Source of the DNA: Helichrysum umbraculigerum
Lineage: Eukaryota > Streptophyta > Magnoliopsida > Asterales > Asteraceae
Direction: 5' to 3'
DNA: 64,000 nucleotides
Assembly (NCBI GenBank): GCA_949592205.1
Contig: CATIUR010000001.1
Coordinates: forward strand, 69,545,559-69,609,558
Shown here: one piece after another, positions 31,074-41,882 of the stretch
How positions within the stretch are numbered: position 1 is the first letter of the stretch
How the letters are laid out: every line of letters starts with the position of its first letter
Notes under the pieces: generated by a model
Database searches by the model: none
Seen by the model: only the letters and a program-made list of their open reading frames with translations
What the model was told of the DNA's origin: nothing
Made by a program: the position numbers and the translations under genes

Positions 31074-33997
31074 TGTAACACCCGGTCAAAAAGTCAAATT
31101 TCGCGCCGATTCTAAACTTTAAATAATTACATTTTAAAGTTCAAAGGAAACATTTTTACTAAAAATATTTACTAAAAGCGTAAACAAAATTATGAAATTA
31201 AAATATTAAATTTACTTTATTTTCGGATATAAAACACGGGCATTTTGTACTGTGGTTGGAGACCACAGTCCCCGCATTTGGGGATCTGAGTTTTAACAAA
31301 AACCCAAACCCCCATCTCATTTCCTCATTTCTTCTTCTTCTTTTTCACCTACTTTCTCTCATCTCTTTCTCTTAAACAACAACAACCAACAACATCAACA
31401 ACAAATTCATCATCATCAAAATCGGAATCATCCTCATCATCATCGTCATTTTCGGAGTTCATCATCATCAAAACCGGACATCATCATCTCCATCTTCTTC
31501 ACCATCATCTCCATCTCCATTTTCATCAAAAAGTAAGATTTATCACTTTCTCTCTCTAGAAATCGTTTCTCTTTCTATAAATTACTTAGATTACTTCAAA
31601 ATACATGCTAGAAGCTTTCTATAACATCAAAACACCCAAAAATCGAGCCAAAACTCGATTTGGATCCTGAAATCGTCGAACAGTCCGCTACGTCGCAGGG
31701 ACAAAAAACAGTGCTGCGACGTCGCAGTCGACGTCGCAGCCAACGTCGCAAAAACATCTCAACGTCGCATGATGCGACGTAACACCCTACGTCGCAGTAA
31801 ATCTTAAACGCCGCACATTGCGACGTAACACACAATGTCGCATTAAATTGCGACGTCGCACATAAGCGACGCAAGACCCTACGTCGCATCTGACGTCGCA
31901 GCTGACGTCGCATCCGACGTCGCATCCGACGTCGCAGAACCTTAAAAATCTATGTTTTTCACTAAGTATTGACAACCAAATTTTACCACTCGATTTTGCC
32001 CGAATTTGGATTTCGAATGCATTTTCTTTAAAGCAAAGTAGTAGAAATAAAAATTTTCCAAGCTGACCTGGCAGCTCGACCCCAGCCAGGGGCTCTGCCC
32101 CTTGGACCCCGCCAGGGGTTGCCACCCCTTGGACCCCGCTACCAGGGGCGCTGCCCCCGGACCCCCGTACACCATTCCCAGACTTCAACAACAAATGCAT
32201 ATATGAACAACTCGCTTAGACAAACTGAATTGTCTCATACTTATATAACCTCACGTGTTTAGGACACTAGAAGGTTACCATTCGGACGACGCGCGTATCA
32301 TCGTATCGCTAACAACTCACAGGTGAGTTTCATAGCCCCACTCTTTCAACTGTTTTACTATTTTCGAGGTGAAACACATGCTCAATTGCTGTTTTCAAAT
32401 CATATTAACAATCGTTTATAATTTACAACTATTTATATTACTGTATGTAATACGAAATGTGTAATACTTAGGAATTACACCCGCAATATTGTTTTAGAAC
32501 AATATCAATACTTAACCTAGATAGGTTACAATCGTACCCGGTTAGGTCGTTGGAAACGATTACCAACACATAACTTGATTTAGTTATCACAATCTTTTGG
32601 CCATATTGTCACGGGACAATATCATTGAATACATTAGAACTAGTTAGTTCTACCTACACTGAACAACATCTGTACTGTTACAAGTTTAGTTATTCTTTAA
32701 GAACTAAAACTGTCAACACACTTCATTATCACTGGAATGGGAACCGAACTTAAGTGAACATTTTCCCAAGACTCCGTTATATATACTTTCTAGGCTTTAG
32801 GCTAGGAGTATACAATATTATCACAAGTTAGTACAGACTTCTTATATCCATACTACTCAACTGGTGACGACTCTGGCTCAGGATGTAATCCAACCAGGGA
32901 TGGTCCGCCAGCCCAGGATGTAATCCAACCGTGGGGGTGTCACCTGATGAATATCTACATACTATTATACGATCTACTTAGTCAGGCATGTCGAGTACTG
33001 CTGGCTCTCAAACAACTTAGTCGGGCATGTCGTTGTACTGCCGGCTCAATTACAAATTGCTTGCGAGCAACTTCAAAAACGATGCCGCGGTATTGCAGCG
33101 GGCACCAAACGATGCCACGGTAAAGTGGGCACAAAACGAAACCACGGTATTGCAGTGGATGAAACTTCAATCAATGGATCAGCGAGTTATACTCGGGATT
33201 CACAATAAGTTAACGGATCGGTGGTGCTGCCACGCGAGGCCGTTAGCTCAATTCATGTCCGGGTTAGCTTATGCTAATCGGGTAAACGGACACGCTAAAC
33301 ATTCAAACATAGATCTGCGGGTCTACAATCACTTGTTGCTGGATGCAACACCTCATATATTAAATCCTAGTTCTACGGGACTACAGTTACTTACTATCAT
33401 ATGACGTGGTCATACAGTTATTTGGTTACAACTTAGGCAGGTATTGCCTCCCGTTATACACTTACTCATACCAGATAGGTATTCAGGCTCGGTATGCCTC
33501 AATTATTTTGTACTTAGGTACGGACTACAATTGCTTAGGTATTAGATACCTAAACTTTCGAATTACACATTGGTAATTACAACTACAATTTGCTACAAAT
33601 CAGAATCGTGGATTCTGAACAATTTCTCAAAACATACAAGATTTATACTTTATGTATTCAACTAACAAACCTATGAACTCACCAGCTTTATAGCTGACCT
33701 GTTTTAGCATGTGTTCTCAGGTGCCCAGCAGGATTAGGATTACTACAAGATCTTACTAGTTCGAGTCGCATATTTTCAACAAATGGGACTACTCTGCATT
33801 TACTTTCATATTTTCCAATTATGTATTTGGAATTTGTTGTTAAACTTATAACGTTGTAAACATTTTTATTTACGAAATGTATAACCATTTTCAAACGTCT
33901 CATTTAGAGTCGTTCATTATGTATCTTATGCTGTGATATTTGATTTAGTAACACCCGACCCGACAGCTTCCGCAAACCGAAATTTGAGGGTGTTACA
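31074..33997 (+). mobile_element. Element B 3' LTR
   Basis: 2,924 bp, uninterrupted. TATA box at 32242-32248. Site array at about 31684-31937, including 24-bp units such as 31773-31796 and one extra 12-bp direct repeat compared with the 5' LTR. GC-rich block at about 32060-32165. Preceded by the PPT at 31061-31073. Confidence 0.95.
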
Positions 33998-35498
33998 CAT
34001 CGGCTACAACATTAGCCTTCCCTGGATGGTACTTGATCTCGCAATCGTAATCGGTAAGCAACTCGACCCATCGACGTTGCCTCATATTGAGATCCTTCTG
34101 ATCGAAGATATGTTGGAGACTTTTATGATCGGTAAAAATGGTGCACTTAGTGCCGTAGAGATAATGTCTCCAGATTTTGAGAGCAAAAACGACAGCTCCA
34201 AGTTCGAGATCATGAGTGGTGTAGTTCTTTTCGTGAATTTTTAGCTGTCGTGAGGCATAAGCAATGACCTTGTCTCGTTGCATCAACACACAACCGAGAC
34301 CTTGACGGGAAGCATCGCAGTATACCACGAAGTCATCGGTGCCTTCGGGTAAGGATAGAATCGGAGCACTGCAAAGCTTTTGTTTCAAAAGTTGGAACGC
34401 TGACTCTTGTTTTTCGGTCCAATCGAACCTTTTGTCCTTCTGAGTCAGTACCGTAAGTGGTTGAGCTATTTTGGAGAAATTTTCGATAAATCGCCGATAG
34501 TACCCAGCAAGACCCAAGAATTGACGTACTTCAGTTGCAGAGGTGGGTGCTTGCCAGTCTTTGATTGCCTCGATCTTTGATGGGTCCACGTGAATTCCCT
34601 GACTGTCGATCACGTGACCAAGAAATTGAACGGTTTGAATCCAGAACTCACACTTAGAGAATTTAGCGTAAAGCTCCTCGTGTCTAAGTAGTTCAAGGAT
34701 GGTCTTAAGGTGTTGCGCATGTTCTTGCTCGTTGCGCGAGTAAATGAGTATGTCATCGATAAAGACAATGACAAACTTATCGAGGTAAGGTTTGCACACC
34801 CGGTTCATGAGGTCCATGAATACAGCCGGTGCGTTGGTTAGACCAAAGGGCATCACTTGGAATTCGTAGTGCCCGTAACGAGTTCTGAAAGCAGTTTTTG
34901 GAATATCGACGTCGCGAACTCGTAACTGATGATAACCTGATCGCAGGTCGATTTTTGAGTAGAAACTTGAACCCTGAAGTTGGTCGAATAGATCATCAAT
35001 GCGAGGAAGTGGGTATCGGTTTTTGACGGTCAATTTGTTCAATTCTCGGTAGTCGATGCACATTCGGAAAGTACCGTCCTTCTTCTTAACAAATAAGACC
35101 GGAGCTCCCCAAGGTGAAGAACTCGGTCTAATGAATCCTCGATCCAGAAGTTCCTGTAACTGAGAGGACAACTCCTGAAGTTCGGACGGGGCTAAACGGT
35201 ATGGTGCGCGGGCCACCGGTGCGGCACCCGGCACGAGATCAATTGAGAACTCGACCTGTCTAGATGGAGGTAAACCAGGCAGTTCTTCTGGAAAGACTTC
35301 GGGAAAGTCTCTAACAATCGGCACATCCTCAAGTCGCTTCTCCTCCGACTTCTTCTCCGTGATGTGTGCAAGTATTGCGGGGTAACCCTTTCTCAGAAAT
35401 TTTCGGGTTTTTAAGCACGAGATGATATTGAGTCCAGTCCCACCGGTCTCCCCCTGTATGATCAAGGTTCCACCAACGGCGAGTGGGATACGGACGAT
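33998..35498 (-). pseudogene. pol: Element A reverse transcriptase and RNase H
   Basis: Continuous with gag-protease in the same frame after the stop at 35499-35501, and cut at its 3' end by element B. RT motifs include PYRLAPSE, GAPVLFVKKKDG, RMCIDYRELN, YSKIDLRSGYHQ, MPFGLTNAPA and catalytic VFIDDILIYS. RNase H follows (VVYCDASRQGLG, ELGAVVFALKIWRHYLYG, TDHKSLQHIF). It is typical of Ty3 chromoviruses and very close to element E. The B insertion falls in the conserved motif between RNase H and integrase. Confidence 0.95.
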
Positions 35499-36929
35499 TT
35501 AATCGTGACAAACGATTTCAGCTCGATGTTTGGACAACCAGTCCATTCCAATAATGACGTCGAAACTTCCGATTTCAATGGGTATAAGGTCGATCGAAAA
35601 GGTTTCGTCAGCTAGGTTTAAAGTGCAATTCGGTATCACACTGGTGGTTTCTACAAGTTTTCCATTTGCTAGCTCTACAGTGTACTTAACATCTAAGGCA
35701 ACAGGAGTGATGTCAAGTAATGGGCAAAAATCATCGGAGATAAAGCTTCTATCAGCACCAGTATCAAATAGAACAGAAGCATTTAAGTTGTTGAGGAGGA
35801 ACATACCCGAGACCACATTCGGGTCTTGGCGGGCGTCCCCAGATTTGATGACGAAAGCTCTGCTGCGAGTGTTGTTGTTGTTGTTGCTGTTGTTGCGGTT
35901 GTTGTTGTTGTTGCTCTTCAGTTTTGGGCACGAATCTCTGAAATGCCCAGGTTTCCCACACTCAAAGCATACTTTGGGTGGTCTGGTGTTTTTGTTGGAA
36001 TTGTTGTTGGCGGGAGAGCGGCAATCTTTTGTGAGGTGGCCGTACCTCTTGCAATTGTTGCAAAAGGGACCACAGGAGCCTTCATGGTGGCGACTGCACT
36101 TGGAACAATAAGGTTTGCTCCCAGTGTAGCCCCGGACGATGTCAGTGGTGGTGTTGTAAGCTTTGATGGTGTCGGTTTTCTTGTTTTGTTGGTTGGAGGG
36201 GTTGTTGTGGTAGTCAGACCACTTGCGTTTGTTGTTGTGAGAGGATGAAGTGGGTGGTTCAGAATCTTGGCTCATTGACATCAAGTCTTGGGCCAATAGG
36301 ATTGCACCGTCAATGGTGGTTGGTTTTGAAGAGATGACATGTCCCCGAACAGGATCAGGGAGACCAAGGGTGTACTTCCTGATTTTATCAGGTTCAGTGC
36401 TAACCATAGCTGGGCGGAGGGCAGCTAGTTGTTGAAACCTGGTGGTATAACCATCGATATCACCACCCTGAACCTTTAAGTTCCAGAACTCCTCATCTAG
36501 CTTTTGGAGTTTGGCGATAGAGCAGTATTTGGCAGTGAGTTTTGCCTTCAATTCCTCCCAAGTGAGTTGGTAGGCAATGTCAGCACCCACTGATTGGGTA
36601 TATGAATTCCACCAAGAGTGGGCATCATCTTCAAGAGAGCAGGTGGCGAAGTTTACTTTGTCGTTCTCCGCGCATTTACTAACACGGAAAACAGTTTCCA
36701 TTTTCTCGAACCATCTGATCAGTCCGATGGCTCCTTCAGAACCCTTGAAGCTCGAGGGTTTGCAGCTTTGGAAGTCCTTGTAAGAACAAGGTTTGACGGC
36801 AGAGGTTCCAGCGGTATCGCTGTTTCTTGTGGAGTTGGGTGGGGTATTCCGAGCCAAGGCTTCAGTAACAGCCTGGGTTATGAGTGACGTGATCTGAGCA
36901 TCTGTGTAAGGTCGTGTCTTTGGCGGCAT
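35499..36929 (-). pseudogene. gag: Element A gag and protease
   Basis: 476 codons from ATG (MPPKTRPYTD) to TAA at 35499-35501. The gag core is at about residues 50-200. Zinc knuckles CSKCSRHHEGSCGPFCNNCKRYGH and CFECGKPGHFRDSC lie at about 275-335, followed by an Asn-rich linker. The aspartic protease (LFDTGADRSF) is near 390 and its flap end (IIGMDWLSKHRAEI) near 465. Downstream sequence stays in the same frame, and element E has a Lys codon where A has the stop. The stop is therefore a point mutation (AAA or AAG to TAA) rather than a programmed site. Confidence 0.93.
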
Positions 36930-37217
36930 GATTCTTCAATGAAAGAAATGAAGATACATGAGATTTTGTAAGAAAATTGTATTTATTTCAGATGTACATG
37001 TATAAAGGTGGTAATACATAACATCAATATGAAAAAGAATTATGGCAATTAATATGAGTTGAACAACGAGAAATATTTGATAGCTAATACGAGTTCAAAG
37101 GTTACATCCTACAGATGTATTACTAAAGATGTCGGGAATTGTTACATCCGACTGAATTATAGAGTAGCGCGTAGATAGTTACTAGATTACAGGATAGATT
37201 ACAAGACAAAGACTACA

Positions 37218-37709
37218 CTAGTCTTGACGTAGATTAATTTGTTCCATCATCGTGACAAGACGGTCCACAGTGTTTGCAAGCCTGCTAGCTTGTCGGGCGT
37301 TGTCTTCTGCTAGCGCAAGTCGTTGTGTTATTCCGCGCGCATACTCTTCTGCTTCATGTGAGCGTTGCTCACATTCTTCCATCCTTTGTTGTAGAAGGGC
37401 ATTTTCCACCCTTATTTCTATAATTTGGTTGCGAAGGACATCCATGTTGTTGTTTGTGGTTTCAAGGTCGTCGGAGACCTGTTCTATGCGTTCAAGAGAC
37501 GTAAGTCGCCAGTTTTCATTTGTTTCCTGCAACACGACATCCATGGTGCGAAGTCGCTGCTCGTGTTGATTTACCCTAGCAGTTAAAGCCGGTATGGCGA
37601 TGTGAGTGGGATACGGGCCAGCTCGAGGCAACCTGTTGTTCCTCCTTGCTACCCTTGGGTTCTGCGACCCGGATGGAGAACGAGATGAATTTGATGGGAT
37701 GTTTGCCAT
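37218..37709 (-). CDS. Element A pre-gag ORF, coiled-coil protein (163 aa)
   Basis: A small ORF lies between the PBS and gag on the same strand. After a basic N-terminus (residues 1-35), most of the protein is heptad-like and rich in Glu, Gln, Leu and Arg, consistent with a coiled coil (about residues 45-160). I do not recognise a family and see no membrane span. Element E has an ORF in the same place. It could act as an accessory protein or, as an upstream ORF, limit gag translation. The 288 bp between it and gag hold nothing obvious. Confidence 0.6.
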   Translation of the reverse strand: MANIPSNSSRSPSGSQNPRVARRNNRLPRAGPYPTHIAIPALTARVNQHEQRLRTMDVVLQETNENWRLTSLERIEQVSDDLETTNNNMDVLRNQIIEIRVENALLQQRMEECEQRSHEAEEYARGITQRLALAEDNARQASRLANTVDRLVTMMEQINLRQD

Positions 37710-38037
37710 TTCTGAGACAAAGCGTTAGTAAGATTGAGGCCTATATTCATATAGCTCCTATATAATATAGCCTATTGAGTGTCTAGCATAAACATGTTTG
37801 AGTCTCGGTTCTCTCGAGGTCAGAGTCTTCTATTGTATCCTGTTCAGCCATAACTACTTTCAGATCTTACATCATCTTTGCTTAATTGTACATAGTTGAT
37901 CAGGCTATGTTAAATTAAACTCGTATGCTGTAATCCCTGAACCAGTCATACCTAATAAGGAATACTGCCTAATGGTCATAGTCTAGGCTCACTAAATGCA
38001 ACCTAGTTCACTATAACCTTAGGCTCTGATACCAATC
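37710..38037 (-). promoter_or_regulatory. Element A leader and primer-binding site
   Basis: The PBS (minus-strand TGGTATCAGAGCC) is at 38022-38034, three bases inside the 5' LTR. The part from 38021 to about 37861 is similar to the leader of element B at 27818-27990, evidence that A and B are related and could share packaging or priming signals. Confidence 0.85.
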
Positions 38038-40586
38038 TGTAACACCCCCAAATTTAATGATTTGCGGAAGCTTGATTTGGGTGTTACCAATCAATAACAA
38101 AGCACAAAGATAAATAGCAAACGACTCTATATGCGTCGCTTTAACAAAATATATTGATAACTGAAATGTTTACAACATTTAAAGCTTTACATAGCTCGAG
38201 TTAAATAAAATGAGATTTCAGTACATAAGTACTTGTACAAAATATACTAATGCAAGAAAATCTCAATCGTCTGTATGCTGACTCGAGCTAAATCCTGAAG
38301 CAGAAACATCCTACTGCTGGGTACCTGCGATATATGCTAAAAGGTCAGCTATAAAGCTGGTGAGCTCACAGGTTTGAAATCAAGTAATATCGTATGAACC
38401 GCAAGATTTAAGTAATGAATTGCATCCAGCAATTAAATAATGAATTGCATCCAGCAATTAAATAATGAATTGCATCCAGCAATTAAATGATAATCATCGT
38501 GTATACAGCCATGAGCACATAGTTGAGCTTAACTCGAGGGCCGGGTCCCCTATAGAGAATTCCGGGCGAGGTGCCTCCACGAATGCCTAATCAACATTCG
38601 TCTTCCCAAATATTAGTACGTCCGTTTACCCGGTTAGTGCTTGCTAACCCGGACGAGGAGGGTCAATCCTATATGGTACCATATACTAATATTCACGCTA
38701 CAACGTATTAACAACTATGCTGACGGAGGACTTTAAATGATTAGTTTCGAAAAACTCATGTAGTATATGAAAAGTTGGTACTTGCGTTCACATGTTAAAA
38801 GTTGAGCAGTATATCACACCCCTGAGTAAAACAGTAAAAGAGGGGCTATGAGACTCACCTGAGTCTGAATGCGTTTACACAAACGTAAGTTGATTAGCCG
38901 AATATGAAGTCCAAAGACTTGTAACCTGAGGGTGTCCACGACACGCGATGGTTATAATCATGATTGGGTATCTCAAAAGATCACCCTTGTAGTTGTTACA
39001 CAACTATATATATGTCCAAATTACTACGATTTGGTTGATTTGTTAAGTGTTTGAAAACATGTACGGCCCGTTGGTGATGGATTTGTAATAATAATCTCAA
39101 CTATTATTATTGTGATTTCGTGGCGTTTTACTTTGAAAAATGTGTTTCGATTGTGTTTTAGAAGCCGTTACGGAATCTAAGTACGGGGTCCGGGGGCAGC
39201 GCCCCTGGTAGCGGGGTCCAAGGGGCGGCAGCCCCTGGCGGGGTCCAAGGGGCAGAGCCCCTGGCTGGGGTCGAGCTGCCAGGTCAGCTTGGAAAATTTT
39301 TATTTCTACTATATTGCTTTGACGAAAAACGCATCTGGGATCTGAATTCGGGTAAAATCGAGTGATAAATTTTAGGTCTCGACACTTAGTAAAAATCTGA
39401 GTTTTCTGTGTTTTGCGACACAATATGCGACACTAAAGATGTTATGCGACACAAGGGTTGTGTCGCATAGAAAATGCGACACAATGTCTATACGACACAA
39501 GGGTTGTGTCGCATAGATGCGAGATGCTGATTCAACAGCGACATAGTGATTGTGTCGTATGGGGTATGCGACATAGTGGTTGTGTCGCAAGACTTGCGAC
39601 ACTAAATCTTTGGTACGACATAAGGTACGACACAAGGGATTTTATGCGACACTAAAGCCAAAATACGACACAACATGCGACACAAGGCTTGTGTCGCATG
39701 GATGAACACCAGCCCAGAAAGTCCGGCTGTTAACGTTTTTCCGGCCAAAATTCCGTTTTAAACTCGTTTTTAGGCTATAAATTCGTGTTCTATACATTGT
39801 AATGGACATTTAGTAGTTATAATAACAACCACAAGTGAAAAATACTAAGAATCGAGAGATTTCGGGATTTTGTCGGAAACTTACAATTTGCCGAAATGGA
39901 AATCCGGAAAGATAGTGTTGTAGATCGTCGCGAGGCGGTCGTGAATCTCTAAAAATATTGTTGATCCGGTTGTGTTTCGTGTTGTTATTTGCGATTTTTG
40001 TGGATTTTGGGGTGTTTTGGTGAAAGAGAGAAAAGGAAGGAGAGAGAGTGATAAAGAAATAAAATGAAGGAAATGAAAGATGGAGGTGGGGGTTTATCCC
40101 CACTTTTCAGCTTTCCCGCCCCGCGTTCCGCGCGGTGTTCGTTTGCTCCATCGTTTAAACGTTAAATAATTATTTTACATTTTAATTATAAGTTTTAAAA
40201 TACAATTTATTACGCGATATATTGTTTAAATATTCTACTAATCAATTTATATTTAGGTTATAAAATGTAAGTTAATTTGTTTGTGCGTTTTACATTTTTA
40301 AATCGTATAAGTTTTGTTTGTATGATTCCGAATGATTACGAAATATTATCATAATAATATTTTTGATATAACAATGTTATTTAATAAAATTGGTCACCAA
40401 CGTCCGTATTAAATTGAATCAAATTACATTCGATTTAAATTGCGTACGATTTAACCAAATCGCATTTTCGTATATATTCAACAATATATATAATTCGATA
40501 CATTAATTAGCTTAACACAGAACTAATTACATGTATTAACATATGATTAGGCACTAATTACTAGTCCTAATTTGGCGGGTGTTACA
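38038..40586 (-). mobile_element. Element A 5' LTR
   Basis: 2,549 bp, uninterrupted. Minus-strand start TGTAACACCCGCC at 40586. The 23-bp site array is at about 39415-39699, the GC-rich block at about 39183-39286, the TATA box at about 39003-39013 and the triple 25-bp hairpin at about 38414-38488. It differs from the 3' LTR at only about half a dozen positions by eye, so element A is young. Confidence 0.95.
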
Positions 40587-40591
40587 CTTTT

Positions 40592-41882
40592 GAAACACAG
40601 ACTTGGGCTTTGAAATCCAGAACTGCTTGGAGGTTTCGCATTGCTGTGACTGTTTCTTTAGCTGCTCCTCGTTCCAATTGTTGTGCCACTCCAGTGAATA
40701 TGTTTGCTTCGCTGGCGGAGATTGGTGTTGTGTTTGCTTTAATCTGATATTGCCTGTAGAGAACTCCTGGTTCTTGGGATGTGAATGTTCCTTGATAAAT
40801 TCTTGGCAATGGTCTGAAATCTGGATTATTTGCTCGTAACCATTCTTCTCGTTCCTTGACTGCACAACTTCTAATAATCCTTCTGCTACTGCTAGACCCT
40901 TCATCAGCACTTCTGTTTCCAGTTCTGTACATCCTGCAAAACAAAGGTTAACCAATCGTGATAGAGCATCAGCAAGAACATTTTGCTTTCCATCAATATG
41001 TTCGATATTGATCTTGACTCCTGTTCCGGTTATGACGTCAGCAAATTTGAGCCATCGAACCCGAGATGCTTTGTTACTATTAGTTTTATTGTAAAAACTA
41101 ATAATAGCTTGGCAATCTGTCCTTAATGTAATTTCCCTTTTGTCAAGATAGTATATCTTCAGTTTTTCCAAGGAATTAATGCAAGCATTAATTTCTGCGT
41201 CAATTGTTGATTGTACAACTTTGAATTTTCCACTGGCGTATGCACAAATCTTTTCTTCTTTCTTGGGATCATTTTTCTTTTTCTTCCACTTGCAAATTCC
41301 ACCCCATCCTTCCATACATCCATCTGCTTCAATGATTATGTATGATTCTTCCGGTGGTATTTGTAAATCTGGTAGAGCTTGGACCTGCTCCTTGATCTTT
41401 CTAACTATAGCATAGTCAGATGATTTCATTCTTTTGTCTCCATGAGGGTTGGTTTTCTCATAAAGGGGCCCCAGTAATAAACTAAGCTTTGGAATGTAAT
41501 TCCTAGCATAATTTAATATTCCCAAGAATGACCTTAAGCCTGCCTTTGTTTTGAGCTTTTCTTCATCAAAATCACATATTCTTTTGATAATATGTGACTG
41601 CAGTTTGATTTTATTGTCTCCAATTATCGCCCCGAGAAATTCCACTTCAGTAACAGCTATCTTCATTTTTGTGGGAGAAAGAATTAACCCTTTTTCTTGG
41701 CAAATCCCTAGCATCACTTTTAGGTGTTTTTCATGATCTGCTTCATTCTTTGAAAACACCAGGATATCATCGATGTATACTGCGATAAATTCTTCAGTCC
41801 CTCTGAAGCATTTATCCATTTTCCTTTGAAACACTGCAGGCGCGTTCTTTAATCCGAATGGCGTTACCATCCATTCATAAAG
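40592..41882 (-). pseudogene. F1 polymerase: RT catalytic part and RNase H
   Basis: Continues the coat-polymerase frame after the stop at 41883-41885. It contains the RT palm motif (YIDDILVFS), thumb and RNase H (EADGCMEGWGG, TDCQAI, ADALSRL). The frame runs into the LTR of element A at 40591 and the rest of the C-terminus is at 3054-3298. Broken by both a nonsense codon and the insertion. Confidence 0.92.

Larger units (their letters stand above)
12967..33997 (+). mobile_element. Element B: gag-only Ty3-type LTR retrotransposon (TR-GAG class)
   Basis: LTRs begin TGTAACACCCGG and end GGGTGTTACA. Target duplication CATCG is at 12962-12966 and 33998-34002. Without element D it is about 9.1 kb: LTR about 2.9 kb, PBS 27805-27817, a long structured leader, a gag reading frame, a 3' UTR, PPT 31061-31073, and LTR 31074-33997. 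There is no protease, integrase or RT. Its first about 190 bp after the PBS and its PPT region resemble those of element A, so an A-like element is the likely source of enzymes (inference). Confidence 0.93.
3299..40586 (-). mobile_element. Element A: Ty3 chromovirus (Tekay-like), nested host of B and C
   Basis: This LTR retrotransposon is inserted in viral copy F1 with target duplication CTTTT. Subtracting B and C with their duplications leaves about 10,696 bp. The order on the minus strand is 5' LTR 38038-40586, PBS 38022-38034, pre-gag ORF, gag, protease, RT, RNase H, integrase, chromodomain, PPT, then 3' LTR 11404 down to 3299. The C-terminal chromodomain and 2.5-kb LTRs fit the Tekay/Del lineage; that lineage call is from knowledge of the family. 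The coding frame is broken once by a stop at 35499 and once by B. Confidence 0.93.

Noticed and set aside
35530..36887. Plus-strand ORFs opposite element A gag
   Set aside because: Antisense shadows; the Val/Leu runs mirror the Asn/Gln-rich linker.
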